This document shows, piece after piece, positions 47,946-59,881 of a DNA stretch of 64,000 nucleotides (position 1 is its first letter; every line of letters begins with the position of its first letter). Below the pieces are notes generated by a model, which did no database searches, was not told where the DNA came from, and saw only the letters and a program-made list of their open reading frames with translations. Where the stretch lies: NCBI GenBank assembly GCA_020465985.1, contig JAANYP010000293.1, positions 62,001 through 126,000 on the forward strand, written 5' to 3'. The DNA comes from Centrapalus pauciflorus (lineage: Eukaryota > Streptophyta > Magnoliopsida > Asterales > Asteraceae). The position numbers and the translations under genes were made by a program.

Positions 47946-48224
47946 CTGAAAAACACATAAATTCATATAATGAACAACTATATGCATTCAAACACATCCA
48001 TTTTTAATTCACAATCAAACCGTGTTCTGAACCGAGATGTTCAGAAAACATGATGAGTTAAGACCGGGTCCTGGGCTGTGTGCACAGAAGCCAAACGTGT
48101 CGGTTTAAGCACAACCGACAAGCAAAAGAACGGTACCTAGTCTAAGGTAACTAGAAGCCATTTCTTTGAAGCACGGGTCTTGATCAGAAGTAACCAAGAA
48201 CCATCTGCATTAAGATCACACAAC
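47946..48224 (-). other. possible intron between gag and pol of element A
   Basis: The Gag frame (allowing for the one-base deletion near 48290) reaches WVPK, after which AAG is followed by gttgtg and in-frame stops. Downstream a strong acceptor-like tgtgtttttcag (AG at 47946-47947) precedes AKSIWYMDSG of protease. The 279-bp gap is a multiple of three, so splicing would join gag and pol in one frame. The donor is weak. Confidence 0.35.
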
Positions 48225-51200
48225 CTTGGGTACCCACCTCAATATGGGTCCCTTTTTGTTAGGATTTCCAGATTTATATGGCACGAGTACAGATTAGAAA
48301 CCCAACTAGCATTTGTGTGTGGTCCAGATGCACAACCCTTTGGAATCCATTGAAGATTGGATTTATTGGGTTTTGGAACCTTAGGCGCTGAAATTGCCTT
48401 CGGTTTTTGTCTTGTTGAGACCTTTTTGACCGTTGCTTTGGTTTTGGGCCTTGGCAACGGACATATCTCAACTTTGTTTGTGGCCGATGATGCACTATTT
48501 TTAGTTTTCTTTTTCCGAATACGTTTAACAGGATAAGGCACAAAAGCATTCATTTCAGGAACCTGTCGTCTATATTTAGTTGGACATAGATTAAACAAAT
48601 CCTTGAAAGAGTACTTTAACGGAACAGTAGAATTCGGTACATCATTACAAACATTGTCACACACATTGTTACACAAATTGTCTTTAGAGATTACAGACAT
48701 CCTATCTCTATTAACAAATTCACTTGGCATTAAAGCCTTCTTCACAAAAAAACTTGTAAAATCCTGCATGGTGGTTTTTGGGACTCTCCTTATATGATCT
48801 GTAGGAACAAAACGATTAGAGTCAGTAAGCATGGAAGATTTAGACTTGACAGACTTTTCTTTTTGGTGGTGAGTGGGTTTCTTAAAAGACTTGGATTTTA
48901 TTTGAGTCTTTTTAGGAACCTCATTTTTGAAAACTTTTGAGCACTCACCTTTGACAAAGATAGAAGATGATTCAGCTGTAGCCTTACCTTTATCTAATGA
49001 CATACATGGAATTTTTAGGGAATGAGAAAGTGTTTGTTGTTTTGAAAGATCTTTTAATTGTTGTGAAACTATTTCAAAATTTTCTCTATAGACAGTGACT
49101 TCCACAGTTTGTTGAAAAGATTGATTTACCAATTCTTCTTCTCTCTTAAGAAGAGCATCTTGAAGATCAAGTGCTTTCTCTTGAGACGACTTCAATTCCT
49201 TTTCTAAAACAATGATTTGTTGTTGAAGAACTTTTGCAGGAATATAAAGTTGAGGAGTTGATTTTTCAGTTTCAGTGTTCAATTCAGTTTCTGAATAAGT
49301 TGACGAGAGATCTTCCTCTAAAGTGGGTACTCTAGAAGAATAACTCTCGTTAAGTTCTTCATAATGAAAAGAAATTTCTTTATCTTTACGCGCAACACGT
49401 TTCTCATTTTCTTGGTTTAAAACTTCTTTTGATGACTCAAAAAAGAAAGATTTAATACCGGCTCCCATATAATTCATGTCATAAAATACAGGTAAGACAT
49501 TTTGTGCTTTTTCCAAATATTTAGGATTTTTAAAACCAATTCCCTGTTTAGAATGGTAAAACCTAGTTTCTTTGGGCTGATTTAAATGGATAGTTTGTTC
49601 TGTTTGACCCCTTTTCAAAAATGCATCGTCAAGGGTCTTTATTCTTGCGTACAAACTTATCCTTTCTTCTTCAATCATTTTGTATTTTTCTAAACTGTCT
49701 ATATTTTCCATATTTACCACATCTAATTGTTTTGTAAGAACAGAAATTTCTTCTTTTAAAGAGAGTTTTTCTTTTGAAAGCGTTTCCATGCAAGATTCAA
49801 GGTATATATTCCTATCCTGAACATCTACTTTTTCTATCAACATCTGTTTTATAACATTATGATTAGTTAACCATTTTGCATGATATAATTCAGATGATTC
49901 TTTCAGAATATGAGCTTGATGTTCAGCCTGTACACACTTTGCAGTTTCAGCTTTTAATCTATCTTGTAGATCAAGTATTTGTGTGTGTAGTGTACATTCA
50001 TTATCTACAAATAATTTATTTACATGTGCAGGAATGTAATAGGAATATACCTCACTGGACTCGGAACCGGATGTGGAGCATTCGGGATCGTCGGTTGTAG
50101 CCATCAGACATGCTGGTGGATGTTTCATTGTCTCCCCCTCAGCAGCAATGTCTGAATTTTCAGCAGTGACATCAGTACAAGTCTCCAACCCCTGACGATC
50201 AACCATATAGCAATTCTTGCCCTTTTCATCCTCGTCTTCAGAATCTTCAGCATCCCAGTAGTCCTCCTGGGCGACGAGGGCTAACGCATCCGATTTCTTC
50301 TTTGCAGCCTCGAGCTTTCTTTCGTAATAAGCAACGTCTCTCTCGAAGTTATTCTTGCATTCCCTAGCAAAGTGGCCCGGTTTGCCACATTTGTAGCAGA
50401 GACGTTCATCAGTGGCCTTTGGCTCATCGGCTCTTGGCTTTTCCTCTCTTCGTTCTGCCGGCCTCTTGTCGGCCCGGCGGTGCTCACGGCTATCATCACG
50501 CCTCCGGTCCCTGCGGTCATCCCGACGATCATCCCTTCGATCATCCCGCCTGTCATCTCGCCTGTCATCTCGCCTTTCATAACGGCGATCATCGCGATAG
50601 TCGCGTCTGTCATCATACCGGCGATCATCCCTGTCATCCCTTCTGTAGTCATCTCTGCGATAGTCATCGCGGCGGTCATCCCTCCTATCATCTGAGTACC
50701 TCCGTGGACCGGTGTCATAACGGAGTTGGTTGTTGGTCTTGTTGGAGAACCGTCGCTGTTGAAGACGGTTGGTCCACAAGGCTATCTGTTCTTGGATCGA
50801 AGCTTCCTCCTCATCATAGACCTCACGCGGAGGAGAAGCATACCTGTACTGAGATGATGAAGAACCAGGAGCAAAAGATGGTGTCGGAATCTGCGTATTG
50901 GTGATCAAGGCTAGCGAATCATTCGGTTTCAACCCTGTGTTGGCTGACAGCAGTAGAGAGGCCAACTGATTTGCCATCAGCTTCTGTTGATCCACATCCC
51001 CTTGATATTTCTTAAGCTCCTTAAAGACGACATTTATGGATACCTCAGGAATGTTCAGGACTCTTTTTGTTGCCCTACATGCAAGCTGCCACTCGGGGGC
51101 TAAGGCGGCAAAGAATTGGATGTTGATATCATCCCTATCCTTTTTGATGTGCAGTTTATTTAATTCGCTAAAGACTGCACAGAACCTGGTGAATGTGGAT

Positions 51201-51661
51201 TGCAGAGATTTCCCGTCTTTGGCGCGGAATTCTGAAAACTTTGCCTTCGCCTCCTCAATTTTGGCACGATCATCAAGATCTGCCCCCAGCATTTGGATTT
51301 CCAGCTCGTCCCACATTTCTTTTGCAGACATTTTACTGTCTACACCGACCAAAATATCAGTGGGGAGGGCTTGATAAATCAGATACTCGGCCCTCTTATC
51401 AGCGTGCTGGCGATCCCTCTCGGCGTCATTTGCCGGCTCTCTTTCAACTTTTGAGGCTTGAACAGGGGGGTCAGCCTCGGGTCTGGCAGCAATCTCTCTA
51501 TAGTAGATGACGGGTCCTTCGGATATTGATTGAAGCATCAGATTCCCGAGAGGTTGCATTCCAACGAATTTCAGAAACCGGGCTTTCCATTGTTCGTACT
51601 CATCAGGATAGAGAACTGGTGGTCTGTTCTCAGATCCGAGTACAAGAGCTTCGCGAGACAT
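48225..51661 (-). pseudogene. gag: Gag of Copia element A, long form
   Basis: The ORF of 1,140 codons starts MSREALVLGSENRPPVLYPD. A capsid-like domain occupies roughly the first 250 residues (DEYEQWKARFLKFVGM, MWDELEIQMLGAD). An Arg/Asp repeat region follows (about residues 321-393), then a zinc knuckle CYKCGKPGHFAREC (about residues 421-434), an acidic stretch, and a long coiled-coil-prone C-terminal half with NIYLESCMETLSKEKLSLKE. It ends with a basic region near MNAFVPYPVKRIRKKKTKNS. Usual Copia Gags are 250-400 residues and SIRE Gags longer, so this is large. Comparison with fragment D shows a one-base deletion near 48290 that changes the last about 20 residues. Confidence 0.85.
50480..50700 (-). 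repeat. tandem coding repeat (Arg-Arg-Asp-Asp) in Gag of element A
   Basis: Units of about 12-15 bp, such as gatcatcccgcctgtcatct on the plus strand, encode runs of DDRR. The array precedes the zinc knuckle. Open reading frames seen in other frames here are shadows of the repeat. Confidence 0.85.
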
Positions 51662-51724
51662 TATGATTATAGGTGCTGATTGAGAATGTGAAGATCTTAG
51701 AGGTGGAAACTGAACACGGATGGG

Positions 51725-52340
51725 TTGGACAGAAAACAGAATATTCTGAATTCGGATGAGGAGTTCGGGTGAATAGTGTTTCGGATGGGGTAACCGAATT
51801 CGGATGTGTGAATTCGGATGGGGTGATTTCGGATGAATAGTGGTTCGGATGGGTTAACCGAATCCGGATGATACGAATTCGGATGGCCTGATTTCGGATG
51901 GGTGCACAGTAATTCGGACGGAAATGGTTTGGATGAAAGTCAAATTCGGAGTATGTCCTAATTCGGATGAACAGTACTACTTGGGGGTACCAAATTAGGA
52001 TGACCTAAGTTCGGATGGAGCTATGGACCGAATTCGGATGAACAGTGAAATGCCCGAATTTGGTTGGTCCGAAATAGGGACAGTGGAAGGACCTAAATCG
52101 GATGGTCCGAAATGGTGAGGTCCGAAATTGAAAATTTTAAGAACAAGTCCCAAACAGTGAAAAATGGAAAGCCTTTCCTGAACTTCGGATGGTCCGAAGT
52201 TCGGATTTGACCGAATTGTGGTCCGAAATTGGCTTATGGGGGGTCCGAAATTCACCTAAGTATGGTCCGAATTAGGATGATTGTGAGGTCCGAATTTGGT
52301 GCCTAGGTGGTCCGAAATGCTACAGTATGTAATCCGAAAT
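51725..52340. repeat. gaattcggatg palindromic repeat cluster in the 5' leader of element A
   Basis: About two dozen units of attcggatg, gtccgaa and ccgaattcgg occur from about 60 bp upstream of the gag ATG. The core is shared with 42945-43460 and with the Ty3/gypsy LTR cluster at 36888-37118. Confidence 0.8.
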
Positions 52341-52755
52341 ACAGCAGGTTTTTACGTTTTTCTAAGGCAGAATGGGCAGAATTCGATTTTTATCAGATTT
52401 AAAGCCTAAAAACAGTTCTAAATGATTTATAAACTATTTTAAACACTTTTGGTGATTTAAAACAACCTAAAAAACACTTAAAACTAGCATGAACACGTGA
52501 AAAACCCACTTAAAAAACCCATATTTTCAAGCTTAAAAATGGTCGATTCTTGATGATTTTAACAAAGATATGGAAGTAAATGAGTTTAAAATCAGTAGAT
52601 AATGGTAATGTGATGTTTATAGGACCATTATAACACAAGAAACACGAAAAAACATGGAAAATGAAGATCTAACCGGTTGAAAATGGAAGAACTCGAAGAA
52701 CATGAACAAAACCCAGTAGAATCCGAAAGAAATCAGTTTAAATCCACCCCTCTGA
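52341..52755. other. 5' leader of element A between the repeat cluster and primer site
   Basis: AT-rich non-coding RNA leader, with several aaac/taaaa strings. No ORF of note. Confidence 0.5.
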
Positions 52756-52767
52756 GCTCTGATACCA
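52756..52767 (-). promoter_or_regulatory. primer binding site of Copia element A
   Basis: The minus strand reads tggtatcagagc two bases after the 5' LTR, a perfect initiator tRNA-Met match. Confidence 0.95.
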
Positions 52768-52769
52768 AT

Positions 52770-53115
52770 TGTTATTATGCAATCCCGTATATATTCAGCA
52801 CCTCAATGATTTTCTCATCAAACACATGAAGAAACAAGCTCAATAAATGTGTTGTGATAAAGAAGAAGACAATATGAATATGAGAATTGATGGAACAGTA
52901 GCGGCTGAGATATTTCAAATTAGTCAACCGTGTCTTTTCATAAAGTAAACCCCAGGAGCCTTTTATAGGCTCCATTAATTAAGTTACAAGACTTGGCAAC
53001 TTTGGCCCCTACACTATAACTTAAACATGAAATACATAGAAATAAATACAAGACAAATTACAATGAAAATAAATATTACAAAACAACTCCTAGGATCGAA
53101 ATAATAAATCTAACA
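52770..53115 (-). repeat. 5' LTR of Copia element A
   Basis: Same sequence as 38827-39172 except for three bases. The sense-strand TATA box (next entry) sits inside a short inverted repeat. Confidence 0.95.
52959..52967 (-). promoter_or_regulatory. LTR TATA box
   Basis: The minus strand reads tataaaagg, flanked by inverted arms ggagcc and ggctcc. It is the only clear TATA box in the LTR. Confidence 0.65.
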
Positions 53116-54545
53116 TATTACATATCATTAGTTATAAATACTTAATTTGTAACCTTTTAATTTCTCATTTGTCTTTCATTACTTCATCCCTCATTTATTT
53201 TTCACTTAGATCAATTCCTAAGAGTATCAATTACCTGAATTTTATTTAAATTTTTGATAAATAATAGTAGTTATCATTTAGTTCTTACGTGATCTAATTC
53301 AAATTTTTTAATAAATAATAGAAGAAATCATTTTGTTAATTTTTATTTATTATCTAAATATAATGAGTCAATCTAATAAATGATAATGATGCTTTTTATA
53401 TTTATATTTAAAATTTTAATAAATAAAATTTATTTTATATTCTATTTTAACTTGAGTGTTCGCATATTAAGCAACCAAATGATATATAATTTGATTATTT
53501 ATAACAAAAGAAACATAGTTTTTTTTTTAGGTTTTAAGAACATATGGAATTATGCATATTTTCCATTCTTCTCATTTTTAAGAGAACGTGTTGTATTTAG
53601 TATTATGTTTTAACTTTGTATCTATTCAAAAATCCTAACAATAACCTTAAACTTTTTGCGGTGTTATGATTTTGTAATTTTTTAAATAAATAATATTTAA
53701 GTTATGGTTGTTTTTATTCCAATTGTCGAGACAAAAATATTTTTTTAATCATCATTTTAGTAACAAGTGATTAAAATTCGTACCACAGTTATAAACAAAT
53801 GTTTATTCAAAAACCTTGATAAATAATATTTTGTTCCAAATTTAATAATAAATGTAGTTCGTATATTTTATGTATGACAAAGAGTACCTGACTCTCTTGA
53901 TTGTTACTTGTTAAAAAATATTTATCTAATTATCATATGTTCGGAATGTCATATATGATTCAGTTATTTAAATATAAAATCAGTCTTAAATTTATTTATT
54001 AGACAATTATTAATAAAAAATCGTTTCATCAAAAGATAAATATGTTTTTATCTCTAAAAGTCAACTTTTAAAAGTTCATAGTATTCTCACTATTTAGAAA
54101 TACTATATTTTTTATATAAATATCAAAGTAATTTAACCAAATTTTACTTTGCTAGAGATTTGAATTAATTTTTTTAAATTTAATATATAATGATCATTAA
54201 CATAAAAAAATACTAGAAAAAGGTTTTAAGTTTATTCTTCTAATTTCAACTTAAAACAAATAATATATATACTTTAAAATCTTTTAAAACGTAAAGTTAA
54301 GAAACTTAAATAAATTAAATATTAAAAGACGTAAACAAATGACCTTCATTTTTTTGAATTAAAAGTGTGTATTTTCAAAATTATAAAATTGCTATTTATA
54401 AAAAGTTATGACTAAGTATCATATGTTGTACAATCTAAAATTATATAGTGACCCAAAAATATAATTAAATCTTTTATAAGTACATAAGATTTAAATCAAA
54501 AAATAAAACTACAGTCCGGTGCATCGCACGGGTCATTTTGACTAG
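53116..54545. other. AT-rich DNA ending in a Helitron-like 3' terminus
   Basis: No coding sequence is recognised. At 54515-54545 the order tccggtgc, atc, gcacggg, a short T-rich stretch and ctag followed by t matches the hairpin plus CTRR end of plant Helitrons. The hairpin has one mismatch in seven pairs. The 5' end could not be located, so the element's extent is unknown. Confidence 0.5.
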
Positions 54546-55507
54546 TATATATATATAAAAGTTGAGTCTCATGTAATAAATAATAGTGTTAATGTTTTTC
54601 AATTTTCTCTTAAGCTAAAAAAGTTGAGTCAAAAATAGTGTTAATTTTTCACTAATTTATAATTATATAGATTAATTTAAGAGGGTCAAACAATAAGATA
54701 ATGTCTCTTCAATTGCTTCTAATAAATTTTATTTATAACATATGTGTCTCTTGAATTGTTTCTCATTTACATAATAAATTTTGTTATTATAAATAACATA
54801 GTAGCTTCAATCTTAAAACATATCATGCTTAAATTCTTACATTTGTAGTAGTTCTTTAGCATGAATGCATGATAAAGAAATATGAGATCGAGTAGAACAA
54901 GCATCACCATGACGGTCGTTGATATTGTTCAACGTATTCCCACAAGAAAATTCGTCCAACGTTTCTTGCTAATGAGGTATATATTTGTTTCAACTTCACA
55001 TGTTTTTCATCAATTACACACTTTTATATATGTATGTGTTGTTTTTTAGAATAAGATTTTATGACATAATTTTTATCTTTTCAGGATTATAAAGAAATGA
55101 ACACAACGAACATGTTGGTTGTTAAAGATTCACTTCCAATGTATTTTACAATTTATAATTTTATTTTCGTAAATATTTCATTTGAATCAATTATGCACTT
55201 CCATAGATGCATTTGTTTGTATTTTAATAATTTTTAAAATAATGTTAATGACAATCGTAAAAATATCATATTTATTTCTATGTCTCTTAGATGATTTTGT
55301 TAGACATGGTTGTTACTAAACTCACTACACATTAATCAAACTCACATATGACATATATGATTAATGGTTCGTTATTAACGATTTATACTTCAAGAATTCT
55401 AATTGTTTAAAAAAATTCATTTAAAAGTGTTTTGTATACAAAATCAAAGACTAAATATTTTCTTATTTTATTTAAATATTTTTAATTTACTACATACATA
55501 AAATAAA
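54546..55507. other. AT-rich intergenic DNA
   Basis: No supported gene. Two short open stretches near 54888-54976 and 55085-55130, separated by gt...cag, look exon-like but match no family I recognise. Confidence 0.4.
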
Positions 55508-55769
55508 GGGTAAATTACAAATTTCGTCCCTGTGGTTTATAGCAAATTACGGATCCCGTCCCTCTATAGAAGAAATTACAAATTCGATGTCTGTGGTTAA
55601 CATTTTGTTATGATTTTGGTCCTTTGACCGGTCATTTTTTAAAAAATGACCATTCTACCCTTGATAATATAATAAAAGTAGGCAATGAACTTCTTTTTCA
55701 TAAAATCAAACAATAAAAATAATAAAAGTAAATCCAAAATACTATTTTTTATCTTAATTATTAACAAAT

Positions 55770-55771
<2 letters not shown>

Positions 55772-55833
<62 letters not shown>
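55772..55833. repeat. (CT)n microsatellite
   Basis: About 31 CT units near the inner edge of the left terminal repeat. GT and GA tracts (56697-56757) lie at the mirrored position. Confidence 0.95.
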
Positions 55834-55835
<2 letters not shown>

Positions 55836-56696
55836 CTATCTCCCCTCTGATAGTCGGTCACCACCGCCACCTCCCTTCGGTTAGCCACCACAACCAACCA
55901 GTCTGGAACAATATATGAACTCAAATCCTACAATAAATCAAACAGACGAGATTCAAACGAGATCTACAAAGACGATATTTAAACCCGGATATCATTGGTG
56001 TGAGAGAGCCACGAACAAACTCGAAGCCAACGTCGATCAGAGGGGCGGAAAGAGAAATCGATTAAAAAGAGAGGGAGAATATCGATATGATAAGGCGGAG
56101 TAGGAGTAGCCGAGTATGATCCAATATGAGATAGGCACCCATTGTTATGCCATAAACCATTTTTTGCGATTGAACTACCTGTTGTACTTATCCAACGAAG
56201 AAAACTAGATATGAAAATCATCTGATATAGAATGGATATGAAAATCATCCAACAAGAAAATTAAAGGAGTAGCATTTGCCCACGGAGCTCCACGGCCACA
56301 GGGATGAAAATCTCATCGACTTCCAACCACCACTGTCAGAAATTGTTGAAGACCTCAAACTACCAAAGGATTCAAGCACCCATCGATTTCTAGTTAGGAT
56401 TCAAGCACACCCATCGATTTTAAATCTGGGTTCAGCCTTGATTAATCTGGATCTCGGTCGTAGAGTAATAGGTCTCTCTCTCTCTCTTCATTGCGATGTG
56501 AATGAAGGGGGAGGCGATGGCAATTCCAGAGCAAAGGCAGATGAAAGTTTGTATCAACATGATGGAACTGTTAGAAAAAAGTAGTCGGAGGAGGAGAGGT
56601 CTTTGGTCGGAGAAGATGATGGTGAGAGGTATTACTGGTCAAGGTGGGGATCATCGGAAACCGAAGCTAAAAACAAAAGAAAGGCTTTTTTGTATA

Positions 56697-56718
56697 TTTG
56701 TGTGTGTGTGTGTGTGTG

Positions 56719-56757
<39 letters not shown>
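56697..56757. repeat. (GT)n(GA)n microsatellite
   Basis: A GT run followed by a GA run, at the inner edge of the right terminal repeat of the Mutator-like element. Confidence 0.9.
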
Positions 56758-56762
<5 letters not shown>

Positions 56763-57010
56763 CTTTTATCATTTTTTTTATTTTTGTTTTTTAATTTTGT
56801 AAAATAAATAAAAGTTCATTACTTATTTTTATCATTTAATGAAGGGTAAAATTGTCATATTTAAAAAAATAACTGGTCAAAGGACTAAATCCGTAACAAA
56901 ATGTTAACCACAGACATCGAATTTGTAATTTCTTCTATAGAGGGACGGGATCCGTAATTTGCTATAAACCACAGGGACGAAATTTGTAATTTACCCTAAA
57001 ATAAAAAGTA

Positions 57011-57688
57011 GGGTAAATTACAATTTTCGTCCCTGTGGTTATATATAATTATGGTTATGCTCCTTTTTACGTCGAAAATACAATTGCAGTATATATGCTT
57101 GTCAATTTGTTATGCATTTAGTCCTTTGACCAATAATTTTATAAAAATGTCCATTTTCTCCTTTTAACTTTGTTTCACTTTCGGTCCATAACTAATTACT
57201 TTCTTTTTTTTTTTTAGTTCTTTTTACCCTTTTATCATTTATTTGATATTTAGGTTTTTTCTTATTGTTAAAATGTAAGTAAAGTATTATTTTTTAATAT
57301 GTTTTGTTTTACTATTATTTATTTATTTATTTATTTCATATATCTTTTTTATTAATTATTACAACAATTTAATTAGAATAATTTTTACATATACGGATTT
57401 GTTTATTAATAAGTTGTATTATTATTAATATTACAATTAAGTTCAAATATTTATTCAAATATATATACATTTATATCTAAAAAATTTTATTACTTTTCTT
57501 TTTTAAAACTTATAATTATTTATACAGATAATTTATTTATCTTTTTAATATTATATATTACTAAAAAAATACTTACTTATCTTTAATTTATTTATTTTGT
57601 TAAGTGAATATATTTTGATTTATTTTAGAATACATACATACATACATACATGTATGTATGTATGTATGTATGTATGTATGTATGTATG

Positions 57689-57763
<75 letters not shown>

Positions 57764-58638
57764 CGTTTTAATGAAATATATAATTTTTTGAAACTAAAAA
57801 TTTTATATGTATATAAATTGCAGATATTTAAAAATAGTTAAAGTTAACAAAATATAAGAATTTGACGTATTATATGTATAAATTAAATTAATTAATTAAA
57901 TTTTGTTATAAATTCGTATATAGTTTTTGTTATGCTTAATAATTTAATACATTGAACATTTGTAATTTATATGAATATTAACTTTATGAAATAAATAAAT
58001 TAAAAAAGAGAACACGTCAAATTATATATTTCGTTAAGTTAAAGTTTCATTGAACATATAATGTTGATATAAATATAAAATATTTAAATCAAAATGCATA
58101 AGGTAGGATAAAAATGATTGATTTTATAATTATTTATATGAAGTAATGTATAGTAGAGACAAAAGATAAACAAATTAAATGTATGAATAGTTATATATTT
58201 TATAAATGAAAAGTAATAAATTATAAACATTTAAAAATATAAATATATAAACAGTCCAATATATATTTAATATTAATATGTAAGAATAATAATAGTAGTA
58301 GTAATACTAGTAATAATAATATCAAATAAATAATAAAAATACAACATATTAAATAATTTATCACTTCACTTAAATTTTAATAGTATAAGACTATATTAAA
58401 TAAATAATAAAAGAATAAAAAACCATTAATAAAGGGGAATAAAATAAAAGTATTTAATTAGGGACCAAGCTGAAATAAAACTAAAGGGCAAAGTTGTCAT
58501 TTTTATAGAAATATTGGAGAAAGGGACCAAATGTGTAATAAAATGGCAACTATAAGTACTTTAATTGTAATTTTATCGTGAAAATGACGATATCCATAAT
58601 TTTTATATAAGCACAGGGACGAAATTTGTAATTTAACC
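57011..58638. mobile_element. Mutator-like element of the 10132 family, third copy
   Basis: Starts gggtaaattacaattttcgt and ends aatttgtaatttaacc. A perfect 9-bp TSD, taaaaagta, lies at 57002-57010 and 58639-58647. It begins 14 bp after the second copy and their TSDs overlap by four bases. The body is AT-rich and non-coding. Confidence 0.85.
57630..57762. repeat. compound microsatellite (TACA/TATG, TA, CA, TA)
   Basis: A run of catacata changes to tatg units, then ta, ca and ta again. An apparent 64-codon ORF here is only the repeat. Confidence 0.95.
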
Positions 58639-58647
58639 TAAAAAGTA

Positions 58648-59133
58648 TCTAATTTACTACTATCTTAACAATTTAAAAGTTTTAGAGTATATTGAGATTG
58701 TATACTTATTATTAACTTAATTTTATATATGTTATAAAATATTAAAAGTTTGTGTCATAACTTTAATAGTTATTATTATTTTTTATAAAATTGTAAACTA
58801 AAATAAGTTAATTAGTATAATAAGTGATAAGTTAAAATAATTAAATCCATAATCAAGGTATTTAAAAAATATGAGTTCGTTTAATTAATATTTCATTTAA
58901 TATGTGAATCAATATATTTTATATAACTTCTGCTTGCACATATAAAAGTATATATATTAAAAAAACAAGAAAATATAAAATATAAGAGTAAATACACATT
59001 CCAATAATTACTAAAACTTCTAATAAACTAAAGAGCTACTAAATTACAATTCGATCAATAAAAAATCAAATTAAGTCAAAAATAACACATGACTAAAAAA
59101 GGTATATTTTAAAAAATTATTTAAAATTCACTT
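58648..59133. other. AT-rich intergenic DNA
   Basis: Nothing recognised. Confidence 0.5.
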
Positions 59134-59397
59134 AGGGGGTGTTTGGTTCGCAGATTTTTTTCTATGGGATTTGCATTTTGTCAAAGAATTTGCATTATGC
59201 AACATTTGCATTTGTTAGGATTTTGTCAAAGAATTTGCATTATCTTGTAGAAAAAATTTGTTAATCTGAAAAATGCAAGGTAATTGGGATTTAAAATCCT
59301 AGGGGAGGGGGGCTGGTATTTTAAATAACAAAGAAGGGAGAGATTTAAGAAATCCTGGGATTTTAAATCCTTACTGAAATCTGCGAACCAAACACAT
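59134..59397. mobile_element. small TIR MITE
   Basis: Left gtgtttggttcgcagattt and right aaatctgcgaaccaaacac are perfect inverted repeats. The ggggg before the left arm is typical of the plant gtgtttggtt MITE group (PIF/Harbinger- or hAT-like). The exact ends and TSD are not clear. It contains two direct copies of ttttgtcaaagaatttgcat. Confidence 0.65.
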
Positions 59398-59794
59398 GAT
59401 TTTAAATGCAAATCCCAGTGAATCCCAAGAAGAATTCGCAATTCTTTTGAAAAAAGACAGCATATTAGAAATCTGTAGTTTTAAGTCATTGTATTTTAAT
59501 CACCCCACTAACTATGAAAGTTCTAATTTATCTAATTTTAATTAAATGTTTACAACAAATCATCATATCTATATCATATTACAAGACATACATTTAAATT
59601 TATAACGAATAAGCTACAACACACTAATGCAATGTTTTGAATTTAAAATTGTCCAATTCATAAAACTCGATGTACAAGTCATAAGGAGACATAAATAATT
59701 AATTATCATAACAATTATTTCGTTAACCTTTTCATTTGAATATCATTAATCCTTTTATTAATAATTTATTCATTCTGTTTTGTAAATATAATAG

Positions 59795-59881
<87 letters not shown>

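Larger units (their letters stand above)
38827..53115 (-). mobile_element. SIRE/Maximus-like Copia element A, structurally complete, 14.3 kb
   Basis: Two 346-bp LTRs (38827-39172 and 52770-53115) differ at three sites, under 1 percent, so insertion is recent. The 5-bp TSD tatta is perfect on both sides (38822-38826 and 53116-53120). Minus-strand order is LTR, primer site, 1.1-kb leader, gag, protease, integrase, RT, RNase H, spacer, ORF3, purine tract, LTR. Copia elements are usually near 5 kb and SIRE-type ones near 7-12 kb, so this one is unusually long. A few point mutations disrupt gag, pol and ORF3. Confidence 0.9.
55508..56996. mobile_element. Mutator-like element of the 10132 family, second copy
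   Basis: Ends gggtaaattacaaatttcgt and its complement. A perfect 9-bp TSD, taaaataaa, lies at 55499-55507 and 56997-57005. The inverted termini exceed 150 bp. The middle (about 55850-56690) is more GC-rich and may be captured host sequence, but I do not recognise a gene. ORFs at 55915-56103 and 56276-56584 carry no known domain. Confidence 0.85.

Noticed and set aside
50372..50904. Plus-strand ORFs opposite Gag (107 and 161 codons)
   Set aside because: They are shadows of the tandem Arg/Asp coding repeat on the other strand.
54888..55130. Two-exon gene fragment
   Set aside because: Splice-like sites are present but the short peptides match nothing recognisable and lack context.
56276..56584. 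102-codon ORF as a gene
   Set aside because: No domain, inside a Mutator-like element, with a microsatellite close by; treated as possible cargo only.
57597..57791. 64-codon ORF
   Set aside because: It is translation of a TATG/TA/CA microsatellite.
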